Source: a virus
Strand: one strand, 5' to 3'
IMG/VR virus record: IMGVR_UViG_3300009285_002030
Coordinates: 1-30,027 of that record
DNA: 30,027 nt
A program made the translations under genes and the position numbers. Positions 12,720-20,949 of this stretch are shown here, one piece after another. The notes under the pieces are model-generated. The model made no database searches, was not told the DNA's origin, and worked only from the letters and a program-made list of their open reading frames with translations. Each line of letters opens with the position of its first letter. The first letter of the stretch is position 1.

Positions 12720-13589
12720 ATGGAAGACGCAGAAGGTCGGGAGATCTATGGCAACGCGCCTGGATGGTCTGACAAGCAGACCGAGCAGGCTCCCGATAAG
12801 GGCGCTCTAGGAGCTTCGCCCACTCCAGGTGTCGAAGCCGCCCCACCAGCGGAAGTGTCTCAGGAAGAGACGCTATCTCAAGAAGCCGGTTCGGAGCAGG
12901 CACCTCCGTCAACTAGTCCACCCGCTTCAGGAGATGTGCCGTTCCACCAGCATCCGCGTTGGATTGAACGGCAGAAGGAATTGGAGGAGACTCGGAAGCA
13001 ACGGGACGATGCGCTTCGTCTCGCTCAACAGGTGGTGGAGCGAACTGCCCCCATCCAACCAGCATTGGCTCAGCCTCAAGTTGATCCCTGGGCACCGTAT
13101 GTGAGCCAGCAAGACCCAGAAAGCGCGCGGTTTTGGACGAATATGCGCGACTTGGTGCGCCATGAACGGCAACAGGCCAAGCAAGAGGCGGTGCAGGAAC
13201 TCCAACCAGTCATTCAGGCGGGGATGGAGAAGCTGGCGATGATCGATCTGCGGGACTTCCGTAATGAGAATCCAGAGATTTCGCCTGGGTCGCAGGAAGA
13301 ACAGCAGATCGTCTCGTACATGGAAGGGCGGGTGGATGGGATGCGTCATCCCCTGGAAAGCGCGAAACGGAATGTGTTGTTTCCTCGGTTGACCACCGAA
13401 GTCAAATCCTACAAAACGAAACAGGCGGCGATCCCAGGGAAACGAGCTGCCGCTGCGTCTGAGTCGTCCTCAGGCATTCCGCAAACGGCGGGACTGCCTG
13501 GGAGGTCGAGGTCAACGCAAGAGGTCGCTGCTGAAATCATCGACAAGGGCGGCACCATGCGGGACGTGGCGAAAGCCATCTTTGGGTAG
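12720..13589 (+). CDS. Scaffolding/head assembly protein
   Basis: The start ATG 12720 has an AAGGAGG site 5 bases upstream, among the strongest here, as expected for a highly produced protein. The 289-residue product is acidic, Gln/Glu/Pro-rich and Cys-free. It has a disordered first third (QEETLSQEAGSEQAPPSTSP), long helices (RWIERQKELEETRKQRDDAL and RHERQQAKQEAVQELQPVIQ) and a basic C-terminal segment ending TMRDVAKAIFG. These are hallmarks of phage scaffolds, which template the prohead and leave before packaging. It directly precedes the major capsid gene. The assignment is by context and composition rather than a conserved motif. Confidence 0.75.
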   Translation: MEDAEGREIYGNAPGWSDKQTEQAPDKGALGASPTPGVEAAPPAEVSQEETLSQEAGSEQAPPSTSPPASGDVPFHQHPRWIERQKELEETRKQRDDALRLAQQVVERTAPIQPALAQPQVDPWAPYVSQQDPESARFWTNMRDLVRHERQQAKQEAVQELQPVIQAGMEKLAMIDLRDFRNENPEISPGSQEEQQIVSYMEGRVDGMRHPLESAKRNVLFPRLTTEVKSYKTKQAAIPGKRAAAASESSSGIPQTAGLPGRSRSTQEVAAEIIDKGGTMRDVAKAIFG

Positions 13590-13609
13590 CCAAACGATAG
13601 GAACACGCT

Positions 13610-14572
13610 ATGCCAGCGAATACGAGTATGCAGGTGACGGGCTGGACAGCCCAGGCATCGCGCACCAACCCGAACTTCGGGGATGAGGTCTTTGACGGCA
13701 TCTCAACCAACAATGCGTTGGTCTGGGTGTTGCGTCAACAGGGCAATATTAAGGTCACGGAAGGTGGACGGACGTTCACCCACCCGCTGCACTACGCCCT
13801 GAATACGTCATTCGCCGCGCGGGCGCACGATGCCACCATTCCAACACCCGATCCGCAGACCCACACGCACTCAGAATGGAATGTCCGCGTGATTGACGGA
13901 TCGATTACCTTGTTCAGGCTGCACCAGGCGATGAACCAAGGCAAGGCCGTGATCCTCAAATACTTAGAGGAGAAGAAACAGTCCGCCATCGTCTCCATGA
14001 CCGAGGTGTTGGGAGATCAGTTGGTGGATGGGACGGGCAGTGATCCGTCCTGGGACTCGACGGAAACGATTGCCTCCTCCACGAACACAACCACCGTGGG
14101 AGGGATCGCGGGATCGGATGCGACGTGGCAGAACTACTCAGCCGCGACAGGGGGAGCGTTTAACACCAGCAATAACGGCATCACCGCATGGGACTTAGCG
14201 GTGAGAGGCACGACCTTCGGCAACCAGAGCCCAACCGTGATCTTCACCACGTCAGCGATCTTTGGACTCTACTACATCAGCCAAGCGGGGAATATCCGCT
14301 ACTACAACGAGGAACTGGCCGATGCCCATTTTGAGCACTTGAACTTCGGGCGGCGACCGGTGCTATGGGACGACAACATCGATGCGGGACTCACCAACTT
14401 CATCAACACGCGGTCACTCTGGCTGCAAGTCTTGCGCCAGGGCAACCTCGTGACGACGGAGTTTATCCCGTCCTCGAACCAGTTGTCCGATGTGGCCTTG
14501 ATGTATCTGTTCGGCAACCTCACCACCGGCAACCGCCGGACGCAGGGTGTGGTCACCGGCCAAACCAGTTAA
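13610..14572 (+). CDS. Major capsid protein
   Basis: The product is 320 residues, cysteine-free, directly after the scaffold. Features typical of this HK97-fold-type coat family are an N-terminal arm, an E-loop-like segment VWVLRQQGNIKVTEGGRTFT, a spine-like helix KAVILKYLEEKKQSAIVSMT, a Gly/Ser/Thr-rich loop (STNTTTVGGIAGSDA, residues about 160-172), and a C-terminal beta region (NFGRRPVLWDDN, NTRSLWLQVLRQGNLVTTEF). The recurring 'W.lqV...q......F..ss.q...v......gnl....rr.qgv..g' end is common in coat proteins from uncultured phages. Identification is by position, size and this pattern. Confidence 0.85.
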   Translation: MPANTSMQVTGWTAQASRTNPNFGDEVFDGISTNNALVWVLRQQGNIKVTEGGRTFTHPLHYALNTSFAARAHDATIPTPDPQTHTHSEWNVRVIDGSITLFRLHQAMNQGKAVILKYLEEKKQSAIVSMTEVLGDQLVDGTGSDPSWDSTETIASSTNTTTVGGIAGSDATWQNYSAATGGAFNTSNNGITAWDLAVRGTTFGNQSPTVIFTTSAIFGLYYISQAGNIRYYNEELADAHFEHLNFGRRPVLWDDNIDAGLTNFINTRSLWLQVLRQGNLVTTEFIPSSNQLSDVALMYLFGNLTTGNRRTQGVVTGQTS

Positions 14573-14584
14573 GAGGAGATGACG

Positions 14585-15097
14585 ATGCGTAAACTACTCG
14601 TACTCGCCCTCCTCTTGGCAGGGAGTGGCGTGGCGTGGGCAGACTCGATTCCAACGGTGGTGAATGAAACGTCTCGGAGTCCTGTCTGGACAGTCACGGT
14701 GTTTAACGATAGTGGAGCTACCCTCACGTCGGGGGATGTGGTCGTATGGGATCAGGCCGATGCGGACTTTACGTCCGAAGGCAATCCCTACGTCATTACC
14801 TCGACGACCGCAGATGATCCGTGGACAGCCGGGGTGATGCAAACGGCCAGTTGTCCTGACCAATCGCTTTGCGAGATTATCGTGTACGGCATCGCAGAGC
14901 ATGTGTTGATTGATGATGCAACGGATGCGGCTCCCGTCGATACGGCGGTGGGGATTTCTCCGACCAATGCAGGGAACGTCAGTAGTTACGCGTCAGGGGC
15001 CGATACCTGTATGTTGGGTATCGTGTTGGATATGGAAGCCACTGATGGCGTCGATAACGCTCCTGCACGGGTGTTCGTGAACGTCAGTTGTGATTAA
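14585..15097 (+). CDS. Decoration-like protein with Sec signal peptide (170 aa)
   Basis: The AAGAGGAG site is best spaced for ATG 14585 (an ATG at 14579 is in frame but abuts it). The product begins MRKLLVLALLLAGSGVAWA with an A-x-A cut before DSIP, a textbook Sec signal peptide. The mature part is beta-rich and acidic, with NDSGATLTSGDVVVWDQADA and TSTTADDPWTAGVMQTASCP, and a 'GdvV..d......gv' pattern seen in decoration proteins encoded next to the capsid gene. It contains four cysteines (SCPDQSLC, DTC, VSC), compatible with two disulfides. The location after the capsid gene suggests a head decoration protein; the signal peptide instead suggests export. Both cannot be settled from sequence. 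Confidence 0.65.
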   Translation: MRKLLVLALLLAGSGVAWADSIPTVVNETSRSPVWTVTVFNDSGATLTSGDVVVWDQADADFTSEGNPYVITSTTADDPWTAGVMQTASCPDQSLCEIIVYGIAEHVLIDDATDAAPVDTAVGISPTNAGNVSSYASGADTCMLGIVLDMEATDGVDNAPARVFVNVSCD

Positions 15098-15100
15098 GGG

Positions 15101-16222
15101 ATGAACGTGCGGGAGGTCGGCTGGCTGATTTTCCTAGTCGGCCTCCCGTTCGCTCATTTGTTGTTTCGTCCCCATTTGGATATTTGGCATGGGCAGGCCG
15201 TCTGGGCGCAAGGGTGGATCATCACGCTATTTGCCCTTTCACTAGGGAGTGAATCGAAACCCCTCACCCCCAACCGCCCCCTGGCGGCGTTTGTGGCTTG
15301 GATCGGACTGATTACGCTCTGGGCGTGGGTACACACCATAATCAAACAAAAGATTTACCCTGTCCCCATGTTGCAAGGGGTCGGGCACCTGCTCCTTCTG
15401 GTGATGGTGTACTCTGCGGCTATGACGACGTGGACGACGCGCTTTGTCGGACACCTGACGCGGTGGATGGCCTATATGGGAATCGTCGTGCTTCTCTACT
15501 GTGGGTTGCAACTCCTCAATCTGGATCAATTTTTCACCCAATTAGATACGTCGATCAAACGCGATGCCCTCGTTGGGACGGTGGGAAATCCTTCCCACCT
15601 CGCAACGCACCTCTCGCTCCTCTTGCCACTATGCTTGTTATGGACTCCGTGGTGGAGTATCGCCGTCATTGGGGTGTTACTGATGACCCAATCGTTGGGT
15701 GGGCAAGTGGCGGCGTTGGCTATCGGAGCATGGTGGGTGTGGCATACTAATCGACGATGGCTCTGGGTTGTGGGGCTCTGTGGGCTGGTTGGTGGTGTCT
15801 GGCTTCTCACACATTTGGATTCATTTAACCCCCACGGACGCCTCAAGGCATGGGGCATGTTCTACCAGATGTTCCAACAGCGTCCGATTACGGGGTTGGG
15901 AGCAGGTTCGATCATGGAATTTTCCCGTACCATTACCGATGGGACAAACTTTTTCTTTGGGTGGCGTCACGTACACAATGAGTTTTTCCAAGCCGCGATT
16001 GAGTATGGGGTGATCGGGGTAGGTTTCATTGGATGGATGATGTGGGAACTGGTCGGGAGTCTCAGACGCCTCCACAAAACGCCTTTGGTTGTGGCGCTTT
16101 CTGCTATTTTGATCGCGTTTGGGATGAATAGCCTCGTGAACTTCCCCGCCCATTTGTGGGTCACGGGGAGTTATGCGTTCGTGGCGTATTGTGGGTTGCG
16201 AGTCCTTGCGGAGGGTACGTAA
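15101..16222 (+). CDS. O-antigen ligase/polymerase-like membrane protein (Wzy_C superfamily)
   Basis: The 373-residue product is an integral membrane protein with roughly ten hydrophobic segments. Family landmarks: GTVGNPSHLATHLSLLLPL (159-177), a periplasmic-type loop with GRLKAWGMFYQMFQQRPITG and GLGAGSIMEF (246-274), and HVHNEFFQAAIEYGVIGVGF (290-309). These match the G-N-x-(N/S)-x-L-A, 'gR...W......i...P..G.G...f' and 'HN.fl...vE.G..G' signatures of WaaL ligases and Wzy polymerases, which join or elongate surface polysaccharide on the periplasmic face. A role in changing host O-antigen is inferred. Its position inside the virion operon is unusual. AAGGG abuts the ATG; GTG 15107 is an alternative start. 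No glycosyltransferase neighbours are present. Confidence 0.8.
   Translation: MNVREVGWLIFLVGLPFAHLLFRPHLDIWHGQAVWAQGWIITLFALSLGSESKPLTPNRPLAAFVAWIGLITLWAWVHTIIKQKIYPVPMLQGVGHLLLLVMVYSAAMTTWTTRFVGHLTRWMAYMGIVVLLYCGLQLLNLDQFFTQLDTSIKRDALVGTVGNPSHLATHLSLLLPLCLLWTPWWSIAVIGVLLMTQSLGGQVAALAIGAWWVWHTNRRWLWVVGLCGLVGGVWLLTHLDSFNPHGRLKAWGMFYQMFQQRPITGLGAGSIMEFSRTITDGTNFFFGWRHVHNEFFQAAIEYGVIGVGFIGWMMWELVGSLRRLHKTPLVVALSAILIAFGMNSLVNFPAHLWVTGSYAFVAYCGLRVLAEGT
16210..16222 (+). promoter_or_regulatory. Ribosome site pointing to a non-standard AUU start
   Basis: GGAGGG (16210-16215) lies 7 bases before ATT at 16223, the first codon after the O-antigen gene's TAA. There is no ATG, GTG or TTG at the correct distance in the downstream gene's frame, so this site decides the start. 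Confidence 0.6.
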
Positions 16223-17212
16223 ATTCCACTCACCACGGCGGATGAAATTCGGGACAACATTGCGAGTACAGTCAGAGAAACGCAGCTTAATGCGCTGCTC
16301 TTGACGTTCATCAATCTCACGGGGTTGGAAATCCATCAGTTTTGGCCCTGGACGTTCCTGCGGAGAAAACAAACTTTTCCAACTGTCGTCGATCAAGAAA
16401 ACTACAACCTCGACTCCGAAATCGACCGTATTGCCATCTTGCGCCAAATCTCCACCCCCACCCGCCTCACTTACGTCCCTGATTTGCTCTTCTATCAGCT
16501 CGTCCCCAACCCCGAAGACATTGGGAGTGGTCCACCACGCTACTACCGGCTGTGGGAAGAGACGGGGTTTTCAACCAACCTCGCCGCCGACGATACAATC
16601 TATGTCGTGTCCTCCTCGACCTCGGATGGATCAGCGTTCAACGTCCGCGTGGTGGGGAGAAATTCCAGCGGGGAAGTGGTGGTGGAAACCCTCATCCTCA
16701 ACGGGACGACCAACGTGACGAGTACCACGACGTGGGATTCGGATGGGTTGATGCAGATTTCCAAATCCGCCGCCACCACGGGGACGATTTCCTGCAGGCG
16801 CACGACAGAAGCGACCTTGCTCTCGGAATTGGAACCTGACAATCTTGCTCCACGGTTTAAGCGCCTCTCGCTCTTTCCTATTCCCTCGGCGGCGGTCACG
16901 ATGTACCTGGAATACTTTGAGCGGTATCGCTACCTCGTCCACGATACCGATGTCCCCCAAATCGACGCGCAGTGGAACTGGGTCTTGCGGGAAGGGGCGC
17001 TCTCAAAAGCCTGGGAGTATAAACAGAACGAGCAGTTGATGCTCGCCCATCGGGCGATCTTTGAACAAGGCTTGATTCGGATGCGTGAACAAGACAGCCG
17101 GAATGTCGATTATGTGCCCGTCCTTCAACCTCGACGACTGGTATCTTCCATCGTGAAACGCTACGCTGACTCGATCAGCAACAGCTTCCCCGTCTATGGC
17201 GTTGGGGCGTAA
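16223..17212 (+). CDS. Head-to-tail adaptor/connector-like protein, probable AUU start
   Basis: The frame is open from the upstream TAA. The first plausible start is ATT 16223, 7 bases after GGAGGG; the next candidate, TTG 16301, would remove 26 conserved-looking residues (PLTTADEIRDNIASTVRETQ). The product is then 329 residues. Residues 1-115 and 200-329 (PRFKRLSLFPIPSAAVTMYL, WNWVLREGALSKAWEYKQNE) look like the helical/beta adaptor of short-tailed phages. Residues about 117-195 (DTIYVVSSSTSDGSAFNVRV, GEVVVETLILNGTTNVTSTT) form an inserted immunoglobulin-like beta domain, probably exposed on the virion. It follows the head genes and overlaps the tail gene by 17 bases, fitting a connector role. 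The adaptor name is inferred from context. Confidence 0.65.
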   Translation: MPLTTADEIRDNIASTVRETQLNALLLTFINLTGLEIHQFWPWTFLRRKQTFPTVVDQENYNLDSEIDRIAILRQISTPTRLTYVPDLLFYQLVPNPEDIGSGPPRYYRLWEETGFSTNLAADDTIYVVSSSTSDGSAFNVRVVGRNSSGEVVVETLILNGTTNVTSTTTWDSDGLMQISKSAATTGTISCRRTTEATLLSELEPDNLAPRFKRLSLFPIPSAAVTMYLEYFERYRYLVHDTDVPQIDAQWNWVLREGALSKAWEYKQNEQLMLAHRAIFEQGLIRMREQDSRNVDYVPVLQPRRLVSSIVKRYADSISNSFPVYGVGA

Positions 17213-19073
17213 CTATGTCAGGATTGGCCTCCTTACTGGCCTGTGCCTTCTGGCTCGGGTGGTGTTGGCCGCCGAATCCGTTACCTATCCCCCCCAAGGC
17301 ATTCAAGTCTTTCTCGGTCTTGATGACACCTCTGCCCCCACCCAAGTCCAAGATGGACGCGCTCAAGATATTCAAAACGTCACCTTGGACGCGGGGGCCA
17401 TGCGTCAACGGTATGGGATTGACCTCGTGCTTACCCCCGACAGCACCAACGGATTGGAGATTGGGGACACCCTCGATATTCAAGATGAAGCCTTCTGCGC
17501 GGTTACGGGCGTCTACTATACTAAGTTCTCTTCAGGTACTGAACGAATTATCGCCACCTGTGGAAGCCGGTTCTATTTCCTTAACGGCACGACGAGTTGG
17601 GATCAGGTTACAGGCCCAGCCATTACGGGAGGTCAGAATAATCAGTTCGTCTTTACCGTGGCGTTGGATAACATCATCGGTACCAACGATGTCGATACGC
17701 CCTTCCAGTATGACGGCACGACGCGCACGAGTGTCGGTTTTACAGGACTCGCCAATGCCGTTCAGAACGCAAAAACCGTCGCCTTCTTTAAGAACTACCT
17801 CATCTTTGGCAACATCAAAGAGAATAGCGTGGATCGCGCCACGCGGATTCGTTGGTCGAACGTCGGGACGATCAACACCTGGACAGACGATGATTTCGTC
17901 GATCTTGGAGCGCTGGCAGGACAAGAAATCAATGCCTTTGCGGAACTCTACGATAATCTCTACGTCTTCCTCACGGATTCGATCTATCGAGTCAGTTTAG
18001 TGGGAGGCGCTGATACCTTCCAAATCAGCAAAGTCACCGATGACATCGGCTGTATCGCCAAAAACAGCGTCCAAAGCATTACGCTCACCAATGCCCAAAA
18101 TGGCTTGGTCTTTCTGGACAAGGATAAAAAGGTGTATTTCTTCAATGGCATCATCGCCCAGAACATCGGGACGCTTATTGAAACGACGTTGGATGTCCTC
18201 TCTGGGACGCGCTTGCAGTATGCCGTCTCGACCGATACGAATGATGACTATCTTCTCTGCGTCACCTCAGGCACAGGCACGACCAACAACCTCTGCCTGG
18301 ATTTGGAATACAATCTGGGGGAGTGGTCAAAGCATACCAATATCCCTGCCAATGCTCTTGCCCATGTCCTTGATAACAACACGACCGATCAAGACTACTT
18401 TGGGAGCTACAAAAGTTTGGTCTACCAGCTGGTGGATACGAGCAAGCGAGATGACGTGGGCTCTGCCACGGGGACGGTCACTACCGTCAACACCTTCACG
18501 ACGGACACCGCCTCTGGACTCACCGTGCTCTACACTACGGCGGCGACCTACACGACTGGGGCGTTGGTGGGGGCTCCCATCGAACTCATCGGTGGAACGG
18601 GGGCAGGACAAGTAAACACGATTGCAGACAATACCGCGACGGGTTTGGTCGTGACCGATGCCTTTACGACGACTCCCGATAGCACGACGACCTTTGAAGT
18701 CGGAGCCATTGATAGCTTCTACACGACCAAATGGTACGACATGGGAGACTCCGCCCGCCTCAAGCATTTCGGGGAGGTCTACTTTTGGGCGGAAGCGGAT
18801 GTCTCCAGCACACATAGTCTGTCCTATGCGACCGATTTTAGTTCCGATGTCTCCACGCTTTCACTGGCGCTCTCGTCTTCGACCAGCGATGCGATTTGGG
18901 GCAGCGCGGTGTGGGGGGTCGCGCTGTGGGGGGATGTGGAGGATGTGTTTCGCCAAGCGAAGTTGGAAGCCCAAGGGCGGTATGCCAGAGTGAAATGGGC
19001 GGAAGATGATCCGCAAGAAACGTTTCACATCTATGGATGGCTCTGGCTTTATTGGCGCGGCCAGAGGAACTAG
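17196..19073 (+). CDS. Beta-propeller tail/stabilisation-like protein with signal peptide
   Basis: The product is 625 residues from ATG 17196. The N-terminus (RIGLLTGLCLLARVVLA before AES) looks like a signal peptide. The mature part shows repeating propeller blades: TERIIATCGSRFYFLNGTTS, DNIIGTNDVDTPFQYDG, KTVAFFKNYLIFGNI, EINAFAELYDNLYVFLTDSI, GLVFLDKDKKVYFFNG and DDYLLCVTSG. This layout matches P22 gp10-like stabilisation or T7 tail-tube-B-like proteins, which form the distal tail. Residues about 423-502 are an inserted module (TASGLTVLYTTAATYTTGAL, GTGAGQVNTIADNTATGLVV) of a type seen in many phage proteins. Five cysteines are in the mature part. No clear ribosome site is visible, and the start lies inside the adaptor gene. 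Confidence 0.75.
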   Translation: MALGRNYVRIGLLTGLCLLARVVLAAESVTYPPQGIQVFLGLDDTSAPTQVQDGRAQDIQNVTLDAGAMRQRYGIDLVLTPDSTNGLEIGDTLDIQDEAFCAVTGVYYTKFSSGTERIIATCGSRFYFLNGTTSWDQVTGPAITGGQNNQFVFTVALDNIIGTNDVDTPFQYDGTTRTSVGFTGLANAVQNAKTVAFFKNYLIFGNIKENSVDRATRIRWSNVGTINTWTDDDFVDLGALAGQEINAFAELYDNLYVFLTDSIYRVSLVGGADTFQISKVTDDIGCIAKNSVQSITLTNAQNGLVFLDKDKKVYFFNGIIAQNIGTLIETTLDVLSGTRLQYAVSTDTNDDYLLCVTSGTGTTNNLCLDLEYNLGEWSKHTNIPANALAHVLDNNTTDQDYFGSYKSLVYQLVDTSKRDDVGSATGTVTTVNTFTTDTASGLTVLYTTAATYTTGALVGAPIELIGGTGAGQVNTIADNTATGLVVTDAFTTTPDSTTTFEVGAIDSFYTTKWYDMGDSARLKHFGEVYFWAEADVSSTHSLSYATDFSSDVSTLSLALSSSTSDAIWGSAVWGVALWGDVEDVFRQAKLEAQGRYARVKWAEDDPQETFHIYGWLWLYWRGQRN

Positions 19074-19075
19074 TC

Positions 19076-19384
19076 ATGCGACGGATCCTAATTGGGGTCT
19101 TGGCGGGTATGGTGCTGACGGCGCCGCCGTTGGGGGCGTTGCGCTTTGCGCGTCCTCCCACCTTCACGGAATGGAACAGCAATACGTTTACGCAGTTGAA
19201 CGATGTGCTCCTCCAAATTTACAATGTCGTGAATGGGAGATACCAAATGGATATTGTCACCGTTGATCCCGACGGATCGCGCAGAGGGAAGATAGGCGAA
19301 GCGGTGTTCTTTGACACGGGGACGGATCAGTTGTGCGTCAACGCAGACGGTGGAACGACCTGGAAATGCGTCAACGTAACCTAG
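19076..19384 (+). CDS. Small fibre-associated protein with signal peptide (102 aa)
   Basis: The ATG at 19076 lies 2 bases after the tail protein stop. The first 21 residues (MRRILIGVLAGMVLTAPPLG) have the n-, h- and c-regions of a Sec signal. The mature part includes FTEWNSNTFTQLNDVLLQIY and a C-terminal DTGTDQLCVNADGGTTWKCV, a motif that also occurs at the ends of tail-fibre subunits, with one cysteine pair. It overlaps the next gene by 19 bases. It is probably a short tail fibre or a fibre attachment protein; the exact role is unknown. Confidence 0.6.
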   Translation: MRRILIGVLAGMVLTAPPLGALRFARPPTFTEWNSNTFTQLNDVLLQIYNVVNGRYQMDIVTVDPDGSRRGKIGEAVFFDTGTDQLCVNADGGTTWKCVNVT

Positions 19385-20202
19385 CCATTTTGGTCTGTTT
19401 AGCGGTAGGGTGTTTCGGAGCCGCTCCCTCCCGCACCTGTACCTATACGACGGGAGCGGTGATTGAAGCGAGTTGTGTCACAGAAAATGAAGATAATATC
19501 TTTTCTTGGGGACAAGCAGGCGTGGACAATATCCGTAACAACGCCGTCGAAACCGCTGATATTCAAGACGCCGCCGTGACCGCCACGAAGTTGGGGACGG
19601 GAGCCGTGACCACAACGGTGATTTTAGATGGGACGATTACGGCAGACGATCTCAACGCCACGCTGACCTTTTCTGATGGGGATTTGATTAACCTCAATGC
19701 CATCAATGTCTCTTCCACCGAAGGACTCATTCTGCCTCAAGCGACCTCCTGTACCTTAGGCACCTCTGAAGGCCAAATCTGTTGGGACACGAATGACGAT
19801 GTGCTTTTTATTGGAGATGGAACAACAGCGCGCGGGCAAAGTCAGCATGTGATTATAAGCGGAACAAGAGATTGCACTGCTGCTGGCGGTTCTGTTGCTT
19901 ATACAGGGGCAGGATTTAAGCCCACAGCTCTTTATTGCATTGCAAATGTAGGTTCGGCTGTCGGTCAAACATCATGGGGACTTGCTGTCGGCACTACAGG
20001 GAAAACTATAGAAGATGAGCATTTTGCGGCAGCCGGACGATACGCCCTTCTTTCAGACATTATTTCGTTGTTGGGCCCAACGTCAGGGGATCGCTGTTCT
20101 GCGTCTGTTTCAGCTATGGGCGATGACGGATTTACGCTTTCCTGGGTTAAAACAGGTACCCCGACAGGAACGACTGACTTTTCCTGTATGGCGATGCGCT
20201 AA
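19366..20202 (+). CDS. Tail fibre-like protein with signal peptide (278 aa)
   Basis: The start is taken at ATG 19366 (MRQRNLAILVCLAVGCFGAA), which gives a signal-like N-terminus; LAVGC is a poor lipobox. The mature protein has DNIRNNAVETADIQDAAVTA and TKLGTGAVTTTVILDGTITA, the repeating 'd..I.n.av.taDI.d.aVt..Kl' pattern of phage fibre stalks. A globular C-terminal domain follows (VIISGTRDCTAAGGSVAYTG to TTDFSCMAMR). Eight cysteines are present, largely in near pairs (TCTYTTGAVIEASC, SCTLGTSEGQIC). Phage tail fibres recognise the host surface. The C-terminal domain appears more AT-rich than the rest, from about 19850, which suggests a horizontally acquired receptor-binding tip. Confidence 0.7.
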   Translation: MRQRNLAILVCLAVGCFGAAPSRTCTYTTGAVIEASCVTENEDNIFSWGQAGVDNIRNNAVETADIQDAAVTATKLGTGAVTTTVILDGTITADDLNATLTFSDGDLINLNAINVSSTEGLILPQATSCTLGTSEGQICWDTNDDVLFIGDGTTARGQSQHVIISGTRDCTAAGGSVAYTGAGFKPTALYCIANVGSAVGQTSWGLAVGTTGKTIEDEHFAAAGRYALLSDIISLLGPTSGDRCSASVSAMGDDGFTLSWVKTGTPTGTTDFSCMAMR

Positions 20203-20213
20203 TGGAGGGAAAC

Positions 20214-20567
20214 ATGTGGGTGTTCTTTATCTTATTCGCAACTCCTGTCTTTGCGGATCAGGTGTGCCTTGACAGGAAGACAGGGAAGCTGATCGAATAT
20301 CAGTCAAAAGCTACTCCAGGAACTTGCTTGAGAAATGCAATATCCGCCGGGTATACAGAAGAAAACGTCGAAGAAAGGCAAGTAAGCCTAGACGAATGGG
20401 CATATATCAAAGAAGAGCTGGTGGATAAGCCTGAGCGCGAAGATAAAGAAGCGAAAGAACAAGCAAAAGAAATTAGGCGCGATCAAAAAGAGCAGTCAAT
20501 ACGAACCAAACTCGGCTTATCAGCTAAAGAGTTTCAAGACCTTAAAGAAGCGTTGGGAGTGCATTAG
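20214..20567 (+). CDS. Small exported protein with coiled-coil C-terminus (117 aa)
   Basis: GGAGG sits 6 bases before ATG 20214, so I prefer it over ATG 20202. MWVFFILFATPVFA before DQVC is a short but clear signal peptide. The mature part has two cysteines (DQVCLDRKTG and PGTCLRNAIS) and then a long charged helix (KPEREDKEAKEQAKEIRRDQ) ending SAKEFQDLKEALGVH. The end pattern 'irtKLgls..efqdLKeAL' recurs in small proteins encoded beside phage fibre genes. It may be a fibre chaperone or attachment factor. Function is not proven. Confidence 0.6.
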   Translation: MWVFFILFATPVFADQVCLDRKTGKLIEYQSKATPGTCLRNAISAGYTEENVEERQVSLDEWAYIKEELVDKPEREDKEAKEQAKEIRRDQKEQSIRTKLGLSAKEFQDLKEALGVH

Positions 20568-20631
20568 GCGTGTCATTCATAACTCTTCAAACTCTTGTCG
20601 GGGGAGGATTGGCTCTTGGCAGTAGGGGTCA

Positions 20632-20949
20632 ATGCTTTGCGTGAAACGGGATAATTTAGGACGGATTGAGGCGGCGTTGGAAGTCCGCTTGGTAAACGAA
20701 GCCGGCTGCCTTGACCCCGAAGGCCGTTGGGCGTTCGTAGAGCAGATAGAAGTCTCACCAGGTTGTCATGTCGCCGCCGCCTGTCGATATTTTATAGACT
20801 ACTACGCGACGTGGATGCCCACGGCGAACTGGTGCTATTGGGTGAGACGCGATAAGACCGGGACCAAGATTCATGGGTCATTCTCGCGACCACAAGTGGA
20901 ACGGTTTGTCAACCAGAGGAAAGGGGGGATGGCGAATGCGACGGTATAG
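20632..20949 (+). CDS. Hypothetical protein, possibly GNAT-related (105 aa)
   Basis: AGGGG lies 5 bases before ATG 20632. The 105-residue product contains GRWAFVEQIEVSPGCHVAAA, then RYFIDYYATWMPTANWCYWV and RRDKTGTKIHGSFSRPQVER. The pattern 'g..aw.eqleV.p......ir.fi......P.a..cywvRRdK...k' resembles a shortened acetyltransferase-like domain found near phage fibre genes, where such proteins may modify virion or host proteins. The N-terminal half of a normal GNAT domain is missing, so activity is doubtful. It ends 14 bases into the next gene. Confidence 0.55.
   Translation: MLCVKRDNLGRIEAALEVRLVNEAGCLDPEGRWAFVEQIEVSPGCHVAAACRYFIDYYATWMPTANWCYWVRRDKTGTKIHGSFSRPQVERFVNQRKGGMANATV

Noticed and set aside
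15821-16447. Leftward frame of 208 codons across the O-antigen ligase and adaptor genes
   Set aside because: It crosses two well-supported rightward genes and has no recognisable domain.
17215-18000. Rightward frame of 261 codons starting just after the adaptor stop
   Set aside because: It begins with a hydrophobic stretch but then becomes Ser/Arg/Pro-rich with no fold. The overlapping frame carries clear propeller blades.
20570-20644. 24-codon GTG frame (MSFITLQTLVGGGLALGS...) before the 105-residue gene
   Set aside because: It resembles the start of a hydrophobic internal protein and may be a truncated remnant, but it has no ribosome site and stops at once, so I do not annotate it.
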